Source of the DNA: Larix sibirica
Lineage: Eukaryota; Streptophyta; Pinopsida; Pinales; Pinaceae
DNA length: 31,286 nt
Direction: 5' to 3'
NCBI GenBank assembly: GCA_004151065.3
Contig: NWUY0300015608.1
Coordinates: 1-31,286 of the forward strand
Positions within the stretch are counted from its first letter, which is position 1, and each line of letters starts with the position of its first letter. Made by a program: the position numbers and the translations under genes. A model generated the notes under the pieces. It had not been told where the DNA came from, did no database searches, and saw only the letters and a program-made list of their open reading frames with translations. This document shows, piece by piece, positions 20,367 through 31,286 of this stretch.

Positions 20367-20603
20367 TTATTTACCTATATGACCAGGAGTTGAAGGAGGG
20401 ATGTTCAAAGAACTGGTCGACAAGAATTCGTCGAAGCGCCGAAGTTTTGATACTTCTATATTGGGTTTCTCAGCATCCTTCTGGATTTTTCCCAATTTCC
20501 TAGAATTTTCATTTACTTTATCCTCTATGTAGGAAAATGCTTGTCCTACATCTCTTATCCAAATCAAAGATAGAATCTGTAACTTCATCTTTGAGTGATT
20601 CAC
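20367..20603 (-). pseudogene. Coiled-coil segment before the coat protein, copy 2
   Basis: Identical in translation to 13725-13961 of copy 1: a charged heptad-like helix followed by a Ser/Pro-rich end. Confidence 0.5.
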
Positions 20604-21771
20604 AAATAGATTTTACCTCTTCAGCGGAGACCAAGGAATGTTCATGGTTTTGATTTTCAATTCTAAGATGTTGAATTTCATCATGTATTATTTTGCAAAG
20701 GATCTGCAAAGAATCGATCTGGCTTGTCTGTGGCATTTTATTTTGGAGTTCTATATTTTGTATGGCCAAGCCTTTTTGTGGTAGATTTGACCAATTGGCA
20801 TGTTCTTCTTTGTCATTGTTAATGATGACTGGGGCTGTTGGAACCAGTCCTTCTTCATGGTCTAACTTGATGGGTCTGAATGGTGGAAAATTGGCCTCAA
20901 TATATCTTTATTCTCCTAATGGAGTTTTCCAGAGATGTCCCTTTGAGCTGCGTTCTCCTCTTAAGGGACTAGATTGCATCATGGCAAGAGTATGTTGGAA
21001 CTCCTTTTTCCATTCATAAAAGGATATCCATTGATTTCGGAGATCCATTTCAAAGTGCCATCTTTCAAACAACCTTCTTCTCTCTCCTTTGGGGAGGTCT
21101 TGATTCCATAATTCTTCTGCTTCTAGGTGAGTATGTAAATCCCAATAGAACAAGATTTTCATTATTTTATATTTGGGATTAAAAGGGGAATTACCAAACT
21201 TAATGGTCTCAAATATTTCTTTCTGGGCCAAAGATGGTTCCCTGATATCTTTGACTGAACAAGGTCACAACCTTGACGTGGGAAGAGCCATTCTTTGTTG
21301 CACCTTATGGTGCTGTGCAACCAATCGGTATTGCTCAGCTTTTTCCATTTCTTTGGTGGGTAGGTCGAGCAGCTGTTTTGTCTGACTTGAAACATAACAA
21401 AACCCAAGTCCTGTCTAATCTTGGTGTTATTTCTAGATTGACAGGATTTGTTCTAGCTGGGATGTGGCATCCAATACTTCATCATGTTGGATTATGGCTA
21501 TGCTGTTAGATTCCCTTTTAAAAATTTCCTCCCACCATCTCGAAGGGGAAGATGCCAACATAAATTGTGTTTCATGCGGATATTGACTCACGGGTGATGG
21601 CTCACAATCTGGGTTTGGACAAGGGTATTTTTGTGACCGTTTATTGTCACTGGTTGCCTCATGGGTAGTATGTCTAGGAGGTATCATACTCTGGCAGTCG
21701 GTGCAAACAATTGTGAGGGGAATATTTACAGGGACACTGTCATGTAGACAAATGGGGTATTTAAGCGTCAT
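20518..21771 (-). pseudogene. Viral polyprotein linker with Cys-rich motif and start of coiled coil, copy 2
   Basis: This is the counterpart of 13876-15129. The Cys-rich motif (CTDC...CPNPDC) is at 21604-21705 and the Trp-rich section at about 20970-21150. Stops recur at the same relative places (21433, 20908). Confidence 0.6.
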
Positions 21772-21806
21772 TTATCTGAGAGAAGAGGTTCGAGATAATG
21801 GTTGTT

Positions 21807-22867
21807 TTATGGATTAGTGCGTACGGATCTTGATCTGATAGGAAGATTCCCACCATGCTGGTTTGGATTAGTGGGGAAAGAAATAACCACAGAAGAAGAA
21901 GTTTCCTGGATATCAAAAGTGGTAATAGGTTGGGAAAGAGGTTGCTTGGGAGCATCTATTACCCATTCAGGGGGGGAATTGAATTGATTCCATGTTATTT
22001 TAGAGGGCACAAGGGAACCATTTCTAAGGTCACTTTTGACCAAGACTGGAGCAGTATCCTGATATCATGGAAGAAGCTGGTTGATTGGATTTTCTGTATT
22101 TGTAAATCTTAAAGAAAGAGAATGGTGTATACGGAGGTTAAGAGCTTTGGGTTTCATATCAAATCCAATGGTAAAAATATTGAATTCTAAAACTTTGTGA
22201 ATCCAAGGATCATTAAGAGATATATTAAATCCATGGACTATGTCAAGGTATTGGATTCCATTAGATAGTGGCATCTGTACTCCTCCTGTAATTGCATCCA
22301 TAAATTTATTATAGAGATTATCTAAACAACAGACTAAGGCTGTGGCATTAATACCATGTCTGACTAAGGGCTCAACCCCAATAAGAGCCCTTCCTAGATT
22401 AACAAAGTTTTCCCATATTTTTTCTTATAATGTTTAACTTCTGCAGGGTCTAACAGTCCAAGGGTTTGACCTACAAAACTTGTATTTACAGTTTCTTTGC
22501 TAACTCCTTCTCGGACTTTAAACAACTGTCGAGACTTTAAATGAAACATTGACATATCTCTATAGATATGATCAACAGAGAGTCGGGGTAACTGAAAATG
22601 TTTGGAAGGATCATTATTATAAAATTTATAACTTCCATGATTTATCCATTGAACATCTTTGCTAGGAAACAATGCATCCATAGAAGATGAAGAAGTAGAA
22701 GCATCATTTGATTTAAACTTTAAGGCATCATTATATGAGATATGATAATCCATGATGAACCTGGTACTGGTTCTAATACCAATCTTTAGCAATGGCATCA
22801 AGCTAAAGTTTGCCGCATCCAAATGACCTAGCTCTGAGCTCCATTCACTCGATCTAGGTTTTTCCAT
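21807..22867 (-). pseudogene. Viral movement protein (N-terminal part of polyprotein), copy 2
   Basis: This is the counterpart of 15165-16225, with the same start, TAG at 22394, frameshift near 22412 and TGA at 22065. One coding difference is visible: Ala (GCT) at 22700-22702 versus Asp in copy 1, in the Ser-rich stretch before MDALFPSKD. Confidence 0.75.
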
Positions 22868-23210
22868 ATTCCCATCAAGGTTTACGATTTACATTCAAAC
22901 AAAGGTCTGCGACTCCATTTATCCAAATATCTGTCTATCCAAGCAAAGGTCCATTCAAATGAAGGTTTGTGATTTCCATTCAAGTGAAGGTCCATTCAAA
23001 CAACTCCATTCAAGTGAAGGTCCACGGCTTCATCAAGATAAGGTCTGCGGCATCCAAGCGACCTAGCTTTGAGATACATTCACTCGATCTAGGGTTTTCC
23101 ATGTTTCCTTTTAAGATCAACAGCTCCATCCAAAGATCTTCCTATCCAAGTGATCTGCTACTCCACACGGGGGCTTCACTAGAAGGAAATATAATACCAC
23201 GTTCATTCAT
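22868..23210 (-). promoter_or_regulatory. Viral leader with internal repeats, copy 2
   Basis: This is the counterpart of 16226-16568. It holds the same CCATTCAAGTGAAGGTC-like array, the uORF at 23010-23102 and the duplicated polyprotein start (22813-22872 versus 23048-23108). Sequence right of 23210 has no equivalent beside copy 1, so whether it still belongs to the virus cannot be judged. Confidence 0.55.
23010..23102 (-). CDS. Short leader uORF resembling the polyprotein N-terminus, copy 2
   Basis: Same 30-codon frame as 16368-16460, starting MENPRSSE. Expression is unknown. Confidence 0.4.
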   Translation of the reverse strand: MENPRSSECISKLGRLDAADLILMKPWTFT

Positions 23211-23640
23211 ATTGGGAAAAACTTATAACACTAGCCTCTTTGACCACAAGCCAAAGCCACATTCGAGAAGAAATAAATTCTAAGACTCAAACAAGTTAAT
23301 AGGTCTACTAGGTGACAAGGTTTGGAAGCCAACTTTTCTTTCAAGCAAGGATAACCAGGAGCACTAACAAATTGATTGTGCTTTGGGTCCTCTAGGATTA
23401 TCAATCACTCAAACAAATGAAAATCAAACAAAGTAAAAGACACTCCTAACACTTATCACTAATTTTTTACTCAATATCAGGATAAAAACACTTAGACACC
23501 ACCTAGATTGATCCAAAAGGAGTCAGAAAGCTTCTATATCACTGAGACAATTCAACCAATCCAAGACTTTTAGGGAAAAAAGGGGAGAACTAAGAAAATT
23601 TTATGAAGTTCAACTGATTCGCGGATGTCCAGAATCTTAG

Positions 23641-23728
23641 GTGTGAATGATTCACTCTTATCACCACTAGAGGGTGTGAATGCCCCCTACCATTCAAGCT
23701 TGTAAGTACTATAGGGTGTGAATAGCTC
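23641..23728 (+). repeat. Degenerate GTGTGAAT repeat cluster
   Basis: Three occurrences of GTGTGAAT lie within 90 bp: 23641 (GTGTGAATGATTCACTC, near-palindromic), 23672 (GGGTGTGAATGCCCC) and 23714 (GGGTGTGAATAGCTC). Function is unknown. Confidence 0.45.
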
Positions 23729-24771
23729 TGGGAATGGACTCAAAAAGGAAAAAATGAAAAAAAAAATCAAAATTTTGGGAATTTTAAGGTAATTGGGATA
23801 TGGTTAAGTGTATTAGAGATTGATACACCCCAAAAAAATGAAAAATCAATCAACAAGGTCCTATAGAGGTTGGTTGATCCCTAGTGGAGTCATTAGTTAT
23901 GTTGTTCGTAAATAAATCCTATGACTAGGGAAAGATCACTAGTGTACTGAAACAATTGAGACAGACCTAAATGACTATGTTTACATGCAAATTTAGACTC
24001 TTACACATGCATAAGACCACACATAAAATTCAATAAGCAAATCTAACCTAGAGAAGGATTATGGAGAAGAGAGATATTTACCATTTTTGAAGGTTGTCCT
24101 AGTTGATCCTTTGTCTTTCTTCAGATCCGCTTCTTGATGCCCAATGCCGACCTGCAAAACCACAAAGCCAACCTTTCTCGAGCCAATTTGACACTTAACA
24201 AAGAATGTAAATGAATTGAAAATGATAAGAACATTAACTATCTAATATATTTCAATGTAAATAACAAAATATTATTTATCTCAAACCATAATTACAAGAA
24301 CACTTAATGGGGGAGGGAAAGATATCAAATCTTGATTATAGCAATGAAACCGGTACAAGATATACCTTCTCAATGCTCGGCACCTTATCAAACCTAAATA
24401 TTCTGGTTTCTTTGGTCATGCACTCCAATGATCCCAATCCGGTCCACTAGATGTATGTGAGGGGTGAAGCTACTTGAGGGAAACTTCAATATTCAGATAT
24501 ACAAGGGTCAGCAATAGGGATTGTTGATGGATAGGGATGAAGGGTGTGTGAGTGATTAATCCAGCATAACTTTGGATGTCTAGGTGCCCCCTCCTGATCC
24601 ATTTCATTTCACTTTTATGTTTGGAGGAAATAGTTGTAAAAGGTTACTAGGTGGTTTAGGGTGTTGCAATCGGGCAAGTCGGTTTGTAAAACTTCCTTAA
24701 TTCCCATATTTCAAATTTTAATTTTGTTTTCATGAAATTATGGGGAATTCACACTCAATTCATAGGAAACA

Positions 24772-24888
24772 TGTGAATGGTTCACTCCTTGCTACTGTGC
24801 AAGGTGCAGATGGTTATTTTTTTATGCATTCCTTCCATATACAAGAGCAAGATGCGAATGAATCACTCCCTGATAGTGTGCAGGGCAC
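24772..24888 (+). repeat. Two 36-bp degenerate direct repeats
   Basis: 24772-24807 and 24853-24888 align without gaps, both of the form TGYGAATG..TCACTCC...TGTGCARGG, 81 bp apart. They share the GTGAATG-TCACTC core with the site at 23641, about 1.1 kb away. Confidence 0.5.
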
Positions 24889-26446
24889 GGATTTTCCCTT
24901 TTGTGGTTACAACTCCCAGGATTCAATGGAAATATGTTGGGATCTCATTTTCAGGTATTAGGGCCAGTAATAAGGGTCAAATCATATGCTCTTCCATCCA
25001 TAAGTGTCCTTTTTGTGAATGAATAATGACACATTTGAGTGCCTTCTTTTGAACTTTCGTCATAGACAAAGAAGTTCCGATTTGATCCATAACACTTTAT
25101 CATCTCCTTCTTCTTTGAATTTGGGTATAGTTACCACTTCATTAATCTCAAACTGGAAGGGATCCCCTTTGACATATATGGCCTAGGTGTTATCTTCTCC
25201 TCCCTCAGAAAGCTTACTAGACTAAAGATGCAATGACTTAGCACTATGGAAAATGTTCTTTGAATGTTGAGATGAAGGACCTTAAAAGTAAGTTAGGTAC
25301 TATGATAGACTCTCTTCACCGCCACTCATGTGGCCCTCCTAGCACATGGAAATAGGGTTTCCATCAACACCATGCCTATTGGTAGGCCCAATGACATTCC
25401 AATGGATAGACAAGATATCAATGCTATCTTCAATAACCAATGGATTGGTAGATTAAAGAGCTTCTGAGCAAAAATATAGAGTTGGAAATCTCACTGGAAA
25501 TAGCAAAGATATCTTTATTTTCCACTAAACCTATATCAATCTCCCTATGAAAAAGATGCGACACTCATTCTTTTGTAGATGCCAATGGAAAAACAATCGA
25601 ATCCATATGTTATGGAGTCTATGAATAGTGCACACAATGGAAAGAAAATCTTTGGCCAAAATGTTATTAGTATGTTTTATCACTATACATTATTAATAGG
25701 AAAATTTGTTAAACAACACCACTACCAATTAATGAAGTGTTTTTTAAAGAATTTCAAACTTTGTAGAACTTGTAAGACAACAAAAACATAATTTTGTTGT
25801 ATTCTTCTATGGATCAAATAAAGCTCCCACCTAGAGGAGGATAATGATTATTTCTCTCAACCACCAAGGTAAGTTTTACTTAAAATGTTTGGTAACAATT
25901 TATATTCAATACATTGTATTGGGACATCATCCAAATCTAACTTAGACATGCTTTCCCTAACATAAAATTATTTTAACTTTTTCTCTATTACACATCATTT
26001 TTTTTATATTTTCTATATTAACAAGGTTACATGTCCTAATAGCCAATATTTATGTTTATAATTTGTAATTACATGTGGTCTTCTATGTCAATGTCAAGAA
26101 GCAAAAGCAAAAACAAAAAAGACAATGAAGTATTTAAAATTTAAAAAAAAAAACAATGCCAAGTATTTAAAAATTGTCACACTACATTTATGTGTAAGTG
26201 AATTATTACTAATTTTATAAAACTGTAAAAATGAAAACCTACAATATATATATATGAAAATGAAATGTTGAATTGTCAAAACTCCTGCCATCTACATAAT
26301 TATATGTAGAAAACGTGGACACATGGTGCAATAAAAGTTCTATTAAACAGTAAAAACTACCTGCGCATAAAACTTGAGTTAAGGATTGCGCAGTAAAATA
26401 TTATATTAAGAATTCTCACATTAAGAACTATGTAGAAATTGTGCAC

Positions 26447-26496
26447 CGAGAGCATCTATGGTGTTTTGGAGCTCTGCAACGAGAGCATCTATGGTG
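26447..26496 (+). repeat. 33-bp direct repeat at the probable 5' end of LINE-2
   Basis: The 17-bp word CGAGAGCATCTATGGTG occurs at 26447-26463 and exactly again at 26480-26496, a period of 33 bp; the four bases before each differ at one position. It could be a short tandem array in the 5' leader. Confidence 0.6.
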
Positions 26497-27130
26497 GAAC
26501 TTCGACGGTTTAAGGTAGCCACGATGGTGGATGGGAATGGACTATGGAGGAACACTCCATGAGCATTTTTCGACTTGGAGTCAAGCTGGTTCAACCTGAA
26601 CTAGCCTAGTACCTACCAAGTATAAAAAAAGAGGGAATATGGTGTTCGGTATTGCTTTTGATTAGTTTATTCTATAGTATGTCTCACTGTTTGGTCATTG
26701 GGTTGACAGTCTTGGTTACCTATCCCTGTCGAGTGATGGCCATTTCATCTGTGGTTTAGCGGGATTTTGACTCTGTTTTTATATGGGCTACATTTTTCCT
26801 CCCTGCTTGGTTATCGTCAGCTGGAGGTTTTGTTTGTTACCAACGGGGCTAGCCGGTTGCTGGTTTTTTACAATCCTTTTCTATACCAGCTACGGGTTGG
26901 GCCAGTTGCTGGTCTTCCTTTCCTGTTTTTGCTGGCTATCGACAAGGGTGACTGGTGGTTGGTCTTTCTGAATGGTCTTGCTGGCAAGTGACCGGGATCA
27001 GACCAGCGTTTGGGATCGTTCACATGGTTTTGGTAGGAGTCTACAGAATTTTGCCGTCATTAGTGGACATTTGCCGGTTTCTTCTCCATTTTTTTGACAT
27101 CTGCTGGGTTCCTTGGGGGTTTGGTCCCTG
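26497..27130 (+). other. LINE-2 5' leader, G/T-rich
   Basis: This stretch before the ORF1 ATG is rich in G and T and repeats GTTGCTGGT-like words (around 26850-26990). The frames at 26767-26991 are low-complexity Leu/Phe/Gly translations and do not join ORF1. I take it as an untranslated leader. Confidence 0.45.
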
Positions 27131-28861
27131 ATGGGACAACATAATATTATTAGGGGTCTCTCCCCATCGGCGGGTTGTGAGGGTTTACTGCCATACTCTT
27201 CGATGGATAAACAGCGGTCCATGGCTTGTCCTGGGGAGAACACTGCTAAGTTTGCTCCTGTTACGGAGGTTGCTCAGAAGAAGACCTCTAGTTGGCACCA
27301 ACATTTCAAGGGCGAGAAGGTGAGGAAACGGAGGTCGGCAAAGGCATTGAAGGTGCGGGAGGGTTTGACACATTTTCATATTCCTTAGGACACGAACCTA
27401 TCTCGCATCGAAATGTTGAGTTCTAGGGCTGTGGTCGGCCGCCTAGAATTCACGGGTGGTGACTAGAAAGATTTGGTGGAATGGGTTAGAAGGAACTAGT
27501 TACCTATTGTGGGAGACATGCCGCGGGTTATGCAGCTACTGAATGGTTGGTTAATGTTCGTTTTTACAAAGACTGAGCATGTGGGTATCATACTTAAACG
27601 TTTTTGGTGTTTCAAAGAGGGTTCCTTGTGCCTGAAAAGATGGCATTTAGCATTTGACCCGCTACGGGAAAAACTGAGCATTCGCCACCTGTGGCTACTC
27701 ATCCCTGGTCTCCCAATTGAACTTTGGTCTGAAGACATCCTGATGGGTATCGCAAACTCGGTGGGTCGTTTCGTCCGTTTAGACAATGCTTCCCTCCATA
27801 GTTTTGATCGGCGGTCGGCTCGTGTGATGGTAGAGTTTGAAATGGAAAAAGGGTTGCCAGCGGAGGTGGAGTTGGTCTGGGGCACTAGGATATGGCGACA
27901 GAGATTGGATTATTTCCGCATTCCTTTTCGCTGTCACATTTGTCAGCAGACCGGACATGTCTAGGCTAGCTATCCGGAGACTATTGTTCGGGAACATTGG
28001 TGGTTGTCCTCGGAATCTGCGGACTCTCCGTCAAATGACTCAACCAACATTGAAGGAGACTCTGATGAAGGCGCTGCTCTTCCAAGTAAGAATTCTCATG
28101 GTATTGGCTCCCCTATTCCTTATATTCGTGAGGAAGACTTGATGTTGGCAAAAGTTGCAGAGGATATCCTTGATAAGAGAATTGCCTCTGGTGATATTGT
28201 GCTTAATTTGGGTCTTGATAAAGACACTTCTCCTACTTTTCAGTCTGATTTACAGTCAACCAAGTCGAAAACTCGTCGGGGGTTGATTGGGGAGTTTTTT
28301 GTGGGTGAAGATGAAGCCAAGGAATCCTCAGTTAATAGATTTGATACCCATATGGATGTGTTGACTGATGAGGATCCACTGGCTCCTATCCAGGCGTCCA
28401 GATGTTTTGAGTCAGGGTCTAGGGTTAATTCTGGTCCATTGCATTCGCCTGTCTTAGAACGGGGCCCATATTCTTTGGATGAGTCGGGTTTGCTGAATGA
28501 GGCTGGCTATAAGCCTTTGCCCGAAGTGTTTACCCCGTTATCTATTTATTCAAAAAATCCTTCACACAATCCACTGGTTCAGTATGTCATTTCGTCCCGT
28601 TTTCAAAATGTCACTATTAGGAAGGCTAAGAATTCCGCTAGGAATAGGAAGAATATGGAAGAGGAGGTAAACCCTATTACTATTCCTGTTTTCGAGCGAA
28701 TTCGATTGAACGATATATTGGCTGATAAAACGGTGGATTCTCGGAAGTTTGATGACGAAGCGGGGGACTTTCCACTTTCTGGGGGGATCATTCCTGGGGG
28801 GAAGTTGACTGCCATATCTAGGGGCCTTAGAGCTTGTTCCCCCCATGACAGGGTTTCTTAA
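27131..28861 (+). pseudogene. LINE-2 ORF1 (DUF4283-like region, zinc knuckle, long acidic tail), four TAG stops
   Basis: ATG at 27131 opens a frame that runs without frameshift to TAA at 28859-28861, about 577 codons, broken only by TAGs at 27386, 27464, 27497 and 27962. The middle (about 27500-27930) resembles the DUF4283 region (MQLLNGWLMFVF; LWLLIPGLPIELWSED; GIANSVGRFVRLD). It is followed by a zinc knuckle at 27932-27973 that reads CHICQQTGH and then has TAG in the spacer and Tyr (TAT, 27971-27973) in place of the last Cys. The remaining 290 codons are Ser/Asp/Glu-rich and probably disordered. The TAA overlaps the ORF2 ATG by one base (TAATG). It is an RNA-binding protein by analogy with other plant LINEs. 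Confidence 0.78.
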
Positions 28862-31286
28862 TGTCTATATGCTCACTCAATATACGTGGTTTGGGTAGAG
28901 TTGCTCGAGTAAGGGCTCTATCTGACCTAATAGCTACTTCTCGACCTAGTATTTTGCTGTTACAAGAGTCAATGTGTGATGATCTCTCTGCTATTTCAAA
29001 AATTGCGGGGATTCTGCCTGGGTGGGAAATATCGACGGTTGGTTAATGGTCTATCGGGGGGTTTGGTTGCTGCTTGGGACCCTCGTATCTACTCCTTTAG
29101 TGTTTTTCAGACATCTTGGGGAATTTTATTGGAAGGGACATGCAAAGCATCTGATCTTTCTCTTTCAATTCTAAATTGTTATGCATCGTATAAGAACAGG
29201 GAGATCTTTTGGCTGGGCTTACAGTCTTCCGGGATTTTGAATCTACATAATCTTGTGATTGTGGGGGATCTAAATTTTACAAGATTGGCTAAAGAAGTCT
29301 GGGGGGATAAGGCTAAAATGGATGTTTTGGCGTCTTTCTTCTCAGATTTTCTTATTGACAATAATCTTATTGATGTTTGCACAGGGGTTTTGGTCCCAAC
29401 ATGGTCAAATGGTCAAGATGGGTGTGAAGGCATTCACAAACGTCTTGATAAGTTTTTGGTGAATTCGTCATTATTGGAAAGATGTTGTCGGTATCGTTCT
29501 TGGGTAGGTGAGTCCAAGCTTTCAGACCACTGGCCCATCTTCCTTCAGTTGGAGGATAAGTTTTTGGACACTAAGTTCCCATTTAAATTCGACAATTCAT
29601 GGTTGTCTTTTCCAGAGTTTGACTGTTTGGTCAGAAATATTTGGACAAGGAACACCTCTGATTTAGAGTTGAATCTTGTGGATCTATTGTGCCATAAGTT
29701 GAAAGTCCTAAAAGGTGAAGTATCTAGATGGATCCATCAGAAGAAACAGAGTGACAGGGTTCTTTTGTTGGATGTGGACTCGAAGCTACAAAGTCTGTAT
29801 AGGCTTAACTCCATGAAGCCATTGGTTGATTTTGATCTGGAGCTGTTGAAAAAGCTAGAAGCAGAAAAGGAAAGGATTTATAATATGGAAGAGAAGGAAT
29901 GGAGATTAAAAATTCGGGCATTATGGGTAAAATCAGGTGATAAGAATACTAGATTCTTTTATTCCTATGCTTCAGCTCGCAGAAATAATAATACGATCTG
30001 GAAATTGGCTGATGAGGATGGCTCATTGGTGTCGGGGGTCCAGGGTCTTCAGTCACAAGCTTTCAAACATTTTCATAGGTTCTATTCAGATGATAATTTA
30101 TGTGACTTGTCCTCTCAACTCAAAGTGGCGAGATTATATCCTCGTTTTTTTGACAGGGAGGATGTTGTTTCCTTATGTTCGGAGGTCTTGATTGAAGAAG
30201 TGGAAAGAACCCTAAAACTGTTTGCAAAAGAAAAAAGCCCAGGGCCAGATGGCTGGACTGTTGAGTTATTTTTACACTTCTTGGACATAATGGGGGGTGA
30301 CATTGTTAGGATGGTGGAATTTACTAGATTACAGGGCTATTTATCTGGAGCATTGAATTCTACATTTATTACCCTCATTTCGAAAGTAAATGACCCGCAG
30401 ATGTTGGCTGATTTCAGACCTATAGCACTATGTAACTTTGCTTATAAAATTGTCTCAAAAATTATTGCTGGTCGTCTCAAGCCGATGTTTTCAATGTTTA
30501 TCACCTGGGAACAATTTGGGTTTTTAGAAGACCGGCAGATCCATGATGCTGTTGGCATAACACAAGAAATGCTTCATACTATTAAGTGTAAAAAACAGAA
30601 AGCAATGATGCTTAAAATGGACCTTGAGAAAGCATATGACCGGGTAAATTGGGATTTTCTGAGGATTCTTTTGATACAGATCGGTGTGCCAGCATTAGCT
30701 ATTAACTAGATTATGGCCTATGTACAGTGAATATTGCAATTCTGGTGAATGGAGCTCCTACAAAATTCTTCAGTTGTTCTAGGGGAATTCGTCAAGGTTG
30801 CTCGATGTCCCCTCTTATATTTCTTCTAATTATTGATGGATTAAGTCGGCTGATCAATCAGGAACATGAACAAGGGAACTTTAAGGGTATTAAAATTTCA
30901 AAAGAGCTCTTTTTGACCCACATATTGTTCGTTGACGACGTGCTTATTGCTGGGACTGGGACTGTGGCGGAATGGAGAAGGCTCTCTGATATCATTGAGC
31001 TCTTTTGTAAAGCCTCAGGCATGAAGGTTAGTTTATCAAAGTCCTGTCTTTATCATAATTTGGTCGATGCTGATATCATATCAGACATAGGAGCTTTTCT
31101 CCCATACAGTTGCAATTTGATGATTAATGGCTTTACTTATTTGGGCTTCCATCTCAAACCTAATGGATATCTGGTGAAAGATTGGGCGTGGTTGATTAAG
31201 AGATTTGAAGCTCGTATATCACACTGGACATATAGGCTTCTTTCCATTGGTGGAAAACTTACCCTTGCAAAATCTGTGTTGATGGG
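28861..31286 (+). pseudogene. LINE-2 ORF2 (endonuclease and reverse transcriptase), 3' end outside window
   Basis: ATG at 28861 starts MSICSLNIRGLGR. Endonuclease landmarks are Asn in NIRG (28879), Glu in LLQES (28966), GDLN (Asp 29267, Asn 29273) and SDHWP (29522-29536). A frameshift near 29030 moves into a 1.7-kb frame. RT motifs are SPGPDGWT (about 30237-30260), DFRPIALCN, motif A MLKMDLEKAYDRVNW (Asp 30620-30622), then TAG at 30707-30709 where Trp is plausible. A second frame change near 30725 leads to motif B GIRQGCSMSP (30784-30813) and motif C FVDD (30928-30939). The frame then stays open to the last base, through GFTYLGFHL and RLLSIGGKLTLAKSVL. Only two frame changes and one internal stop are seen, so this is a fairly young pseudogene. 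Confidence 0.88.

Larger units (their letters stand above)
16570..23210 (-). mobile_element. Endogenous pararetrovirus (Caulimoviridae-like), copy 2
   Basis: This is a head-to-tail repeat of copy 1 at +6642 bp, with the same domain order, stops and frameshifts. It begins right after the N with 39-bp repeats and ends at 23210, the last base shared with copy 1 (GTTCATTCAT). Differences seen are 17970 C, 22701 G, and several bases in 16570-16652. The intergenic region found beside copy 1 is absent at this copy's 3' side. The near identity together with shared damage means the duplication is recent relative to the decay, or is an assembly product. Confidence 0.85.
23211..26439. other. Gene-poor spacer with degenerate short repeats
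   Basis: No frame here gives a translation I recognise. 23211-24600 is A-rich with scattered stops. 23641-23728 and 24772-24888 contain GTGAATG-type repeats (listed separately). 25040-25800 has balanced composition and could be a decayed element, but no motif supports that. 25800-26440 is strongly AT-rich. The + strand frame at 25579-25791 looks like chance. Confidence 0.55.
26440..31286 (+). mobile_element. LINE-2: second L1-type non-LTR retrotransposon, truncated by the window edge
   Basis: It has a G/T-rich leader, ORF1 with a zinc knuckle, and ORF2 with APE endonuclease and RT still open at the last base. It belongs to a different lineage from LINE-1: the RT motifs are DFRPIALCN and GIRQGCSMSP rather than CPISLCN and GIRQGDPLP. 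It is better preserved, with most of ORF2 in one 1.7-kb frame. The left end is estimated from the composition change and a 33-bp repeat at 26447; its 3' half lies outside the window. Confidence 0.85.

Noticed and set aside
9928-23210. Integration of an intact viral concatemer
   Set aside because: The copies share the same stops and frameshifts, and the intergenic region is missing at the junction; a later duplication or an assembly effect fits better.
25579-25791. 70-codon + strand frame in the spacer
   Set aside because: AT-rich, no motif, no neighbouring coding sequence; probably chance.
28562-28846. - strand frames within LINE-2 ORF1
   Set aside because: They are opposite a long coherent + strand frame and have no recognisable content.

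Overview
The window looks like repeat-rich nuclear DNA of a seed plant, most likely a flowering plant. It is AT-rich, every protein match I recognise belongs to plant mobile DNA, and I see no intact host gene, rRNA, tRNA or bacterial operon. Three elements fill most of it: an L1-type LINE at the left on the + strand, a Caulimoviridae-like endogenous pararetrovirus present as two head-to-tail copies in the middle on the - strand, and a second, different LINE at the right on the + strand that runs off the window end.

Layout. 1-929 is AT-rich with no gene. 930-8540 is LINE-1: ORF1 (DUF4283-like domain plus zinc knuckle), ORF2 (APE endonuclease, reverse transcriptase, zf-RVT-like finger, C-terminal RNase H), then an unexpected third coding region at 6928-8236 and a short 3' tail containing a hairpin. 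8541-9149 is AT-rich spacer. 9150-9927 looks like the viral intergenic region on the - strand, with a 35S-like TATA box and a poly(A) signal. 9928-16568 and 16570-23210 are two almost identical viral units, each reading on the - strand leader, movement protein, Cys-rich linker, coiled coil, coat protein with zinc knuckle, RT-RNase H and a C-terminal tail. The offset is 6642 bp and a single N at 16569 marks the join. 23211-26439 is gene-poor with degenerate short repeats. 26440-31286 is LINE-2: 5' leader, ORF1, then ORF2 open through the RT core to the window edge.

State of decay. All three elements are pseudogenised. Both viral copies carry the same stops, frameshifts and active-site changes and differ at very few bases, so the duplication (or an assembly duplication) came after the virus had decayed. 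Many stops are TAG where Trp or Gln is expected, often in a CTAG context, which fits deamination of CHG-methylated cytosines in silenced plant repeats.

Main novelty candidates: the third ORF downstream of RNase H in LINE-1, the viral leader uORF that duplicates the polyprotein start, the Cys-rich motif between movement and coat domains, and the odd tandem junction that lacks the intergenic region.
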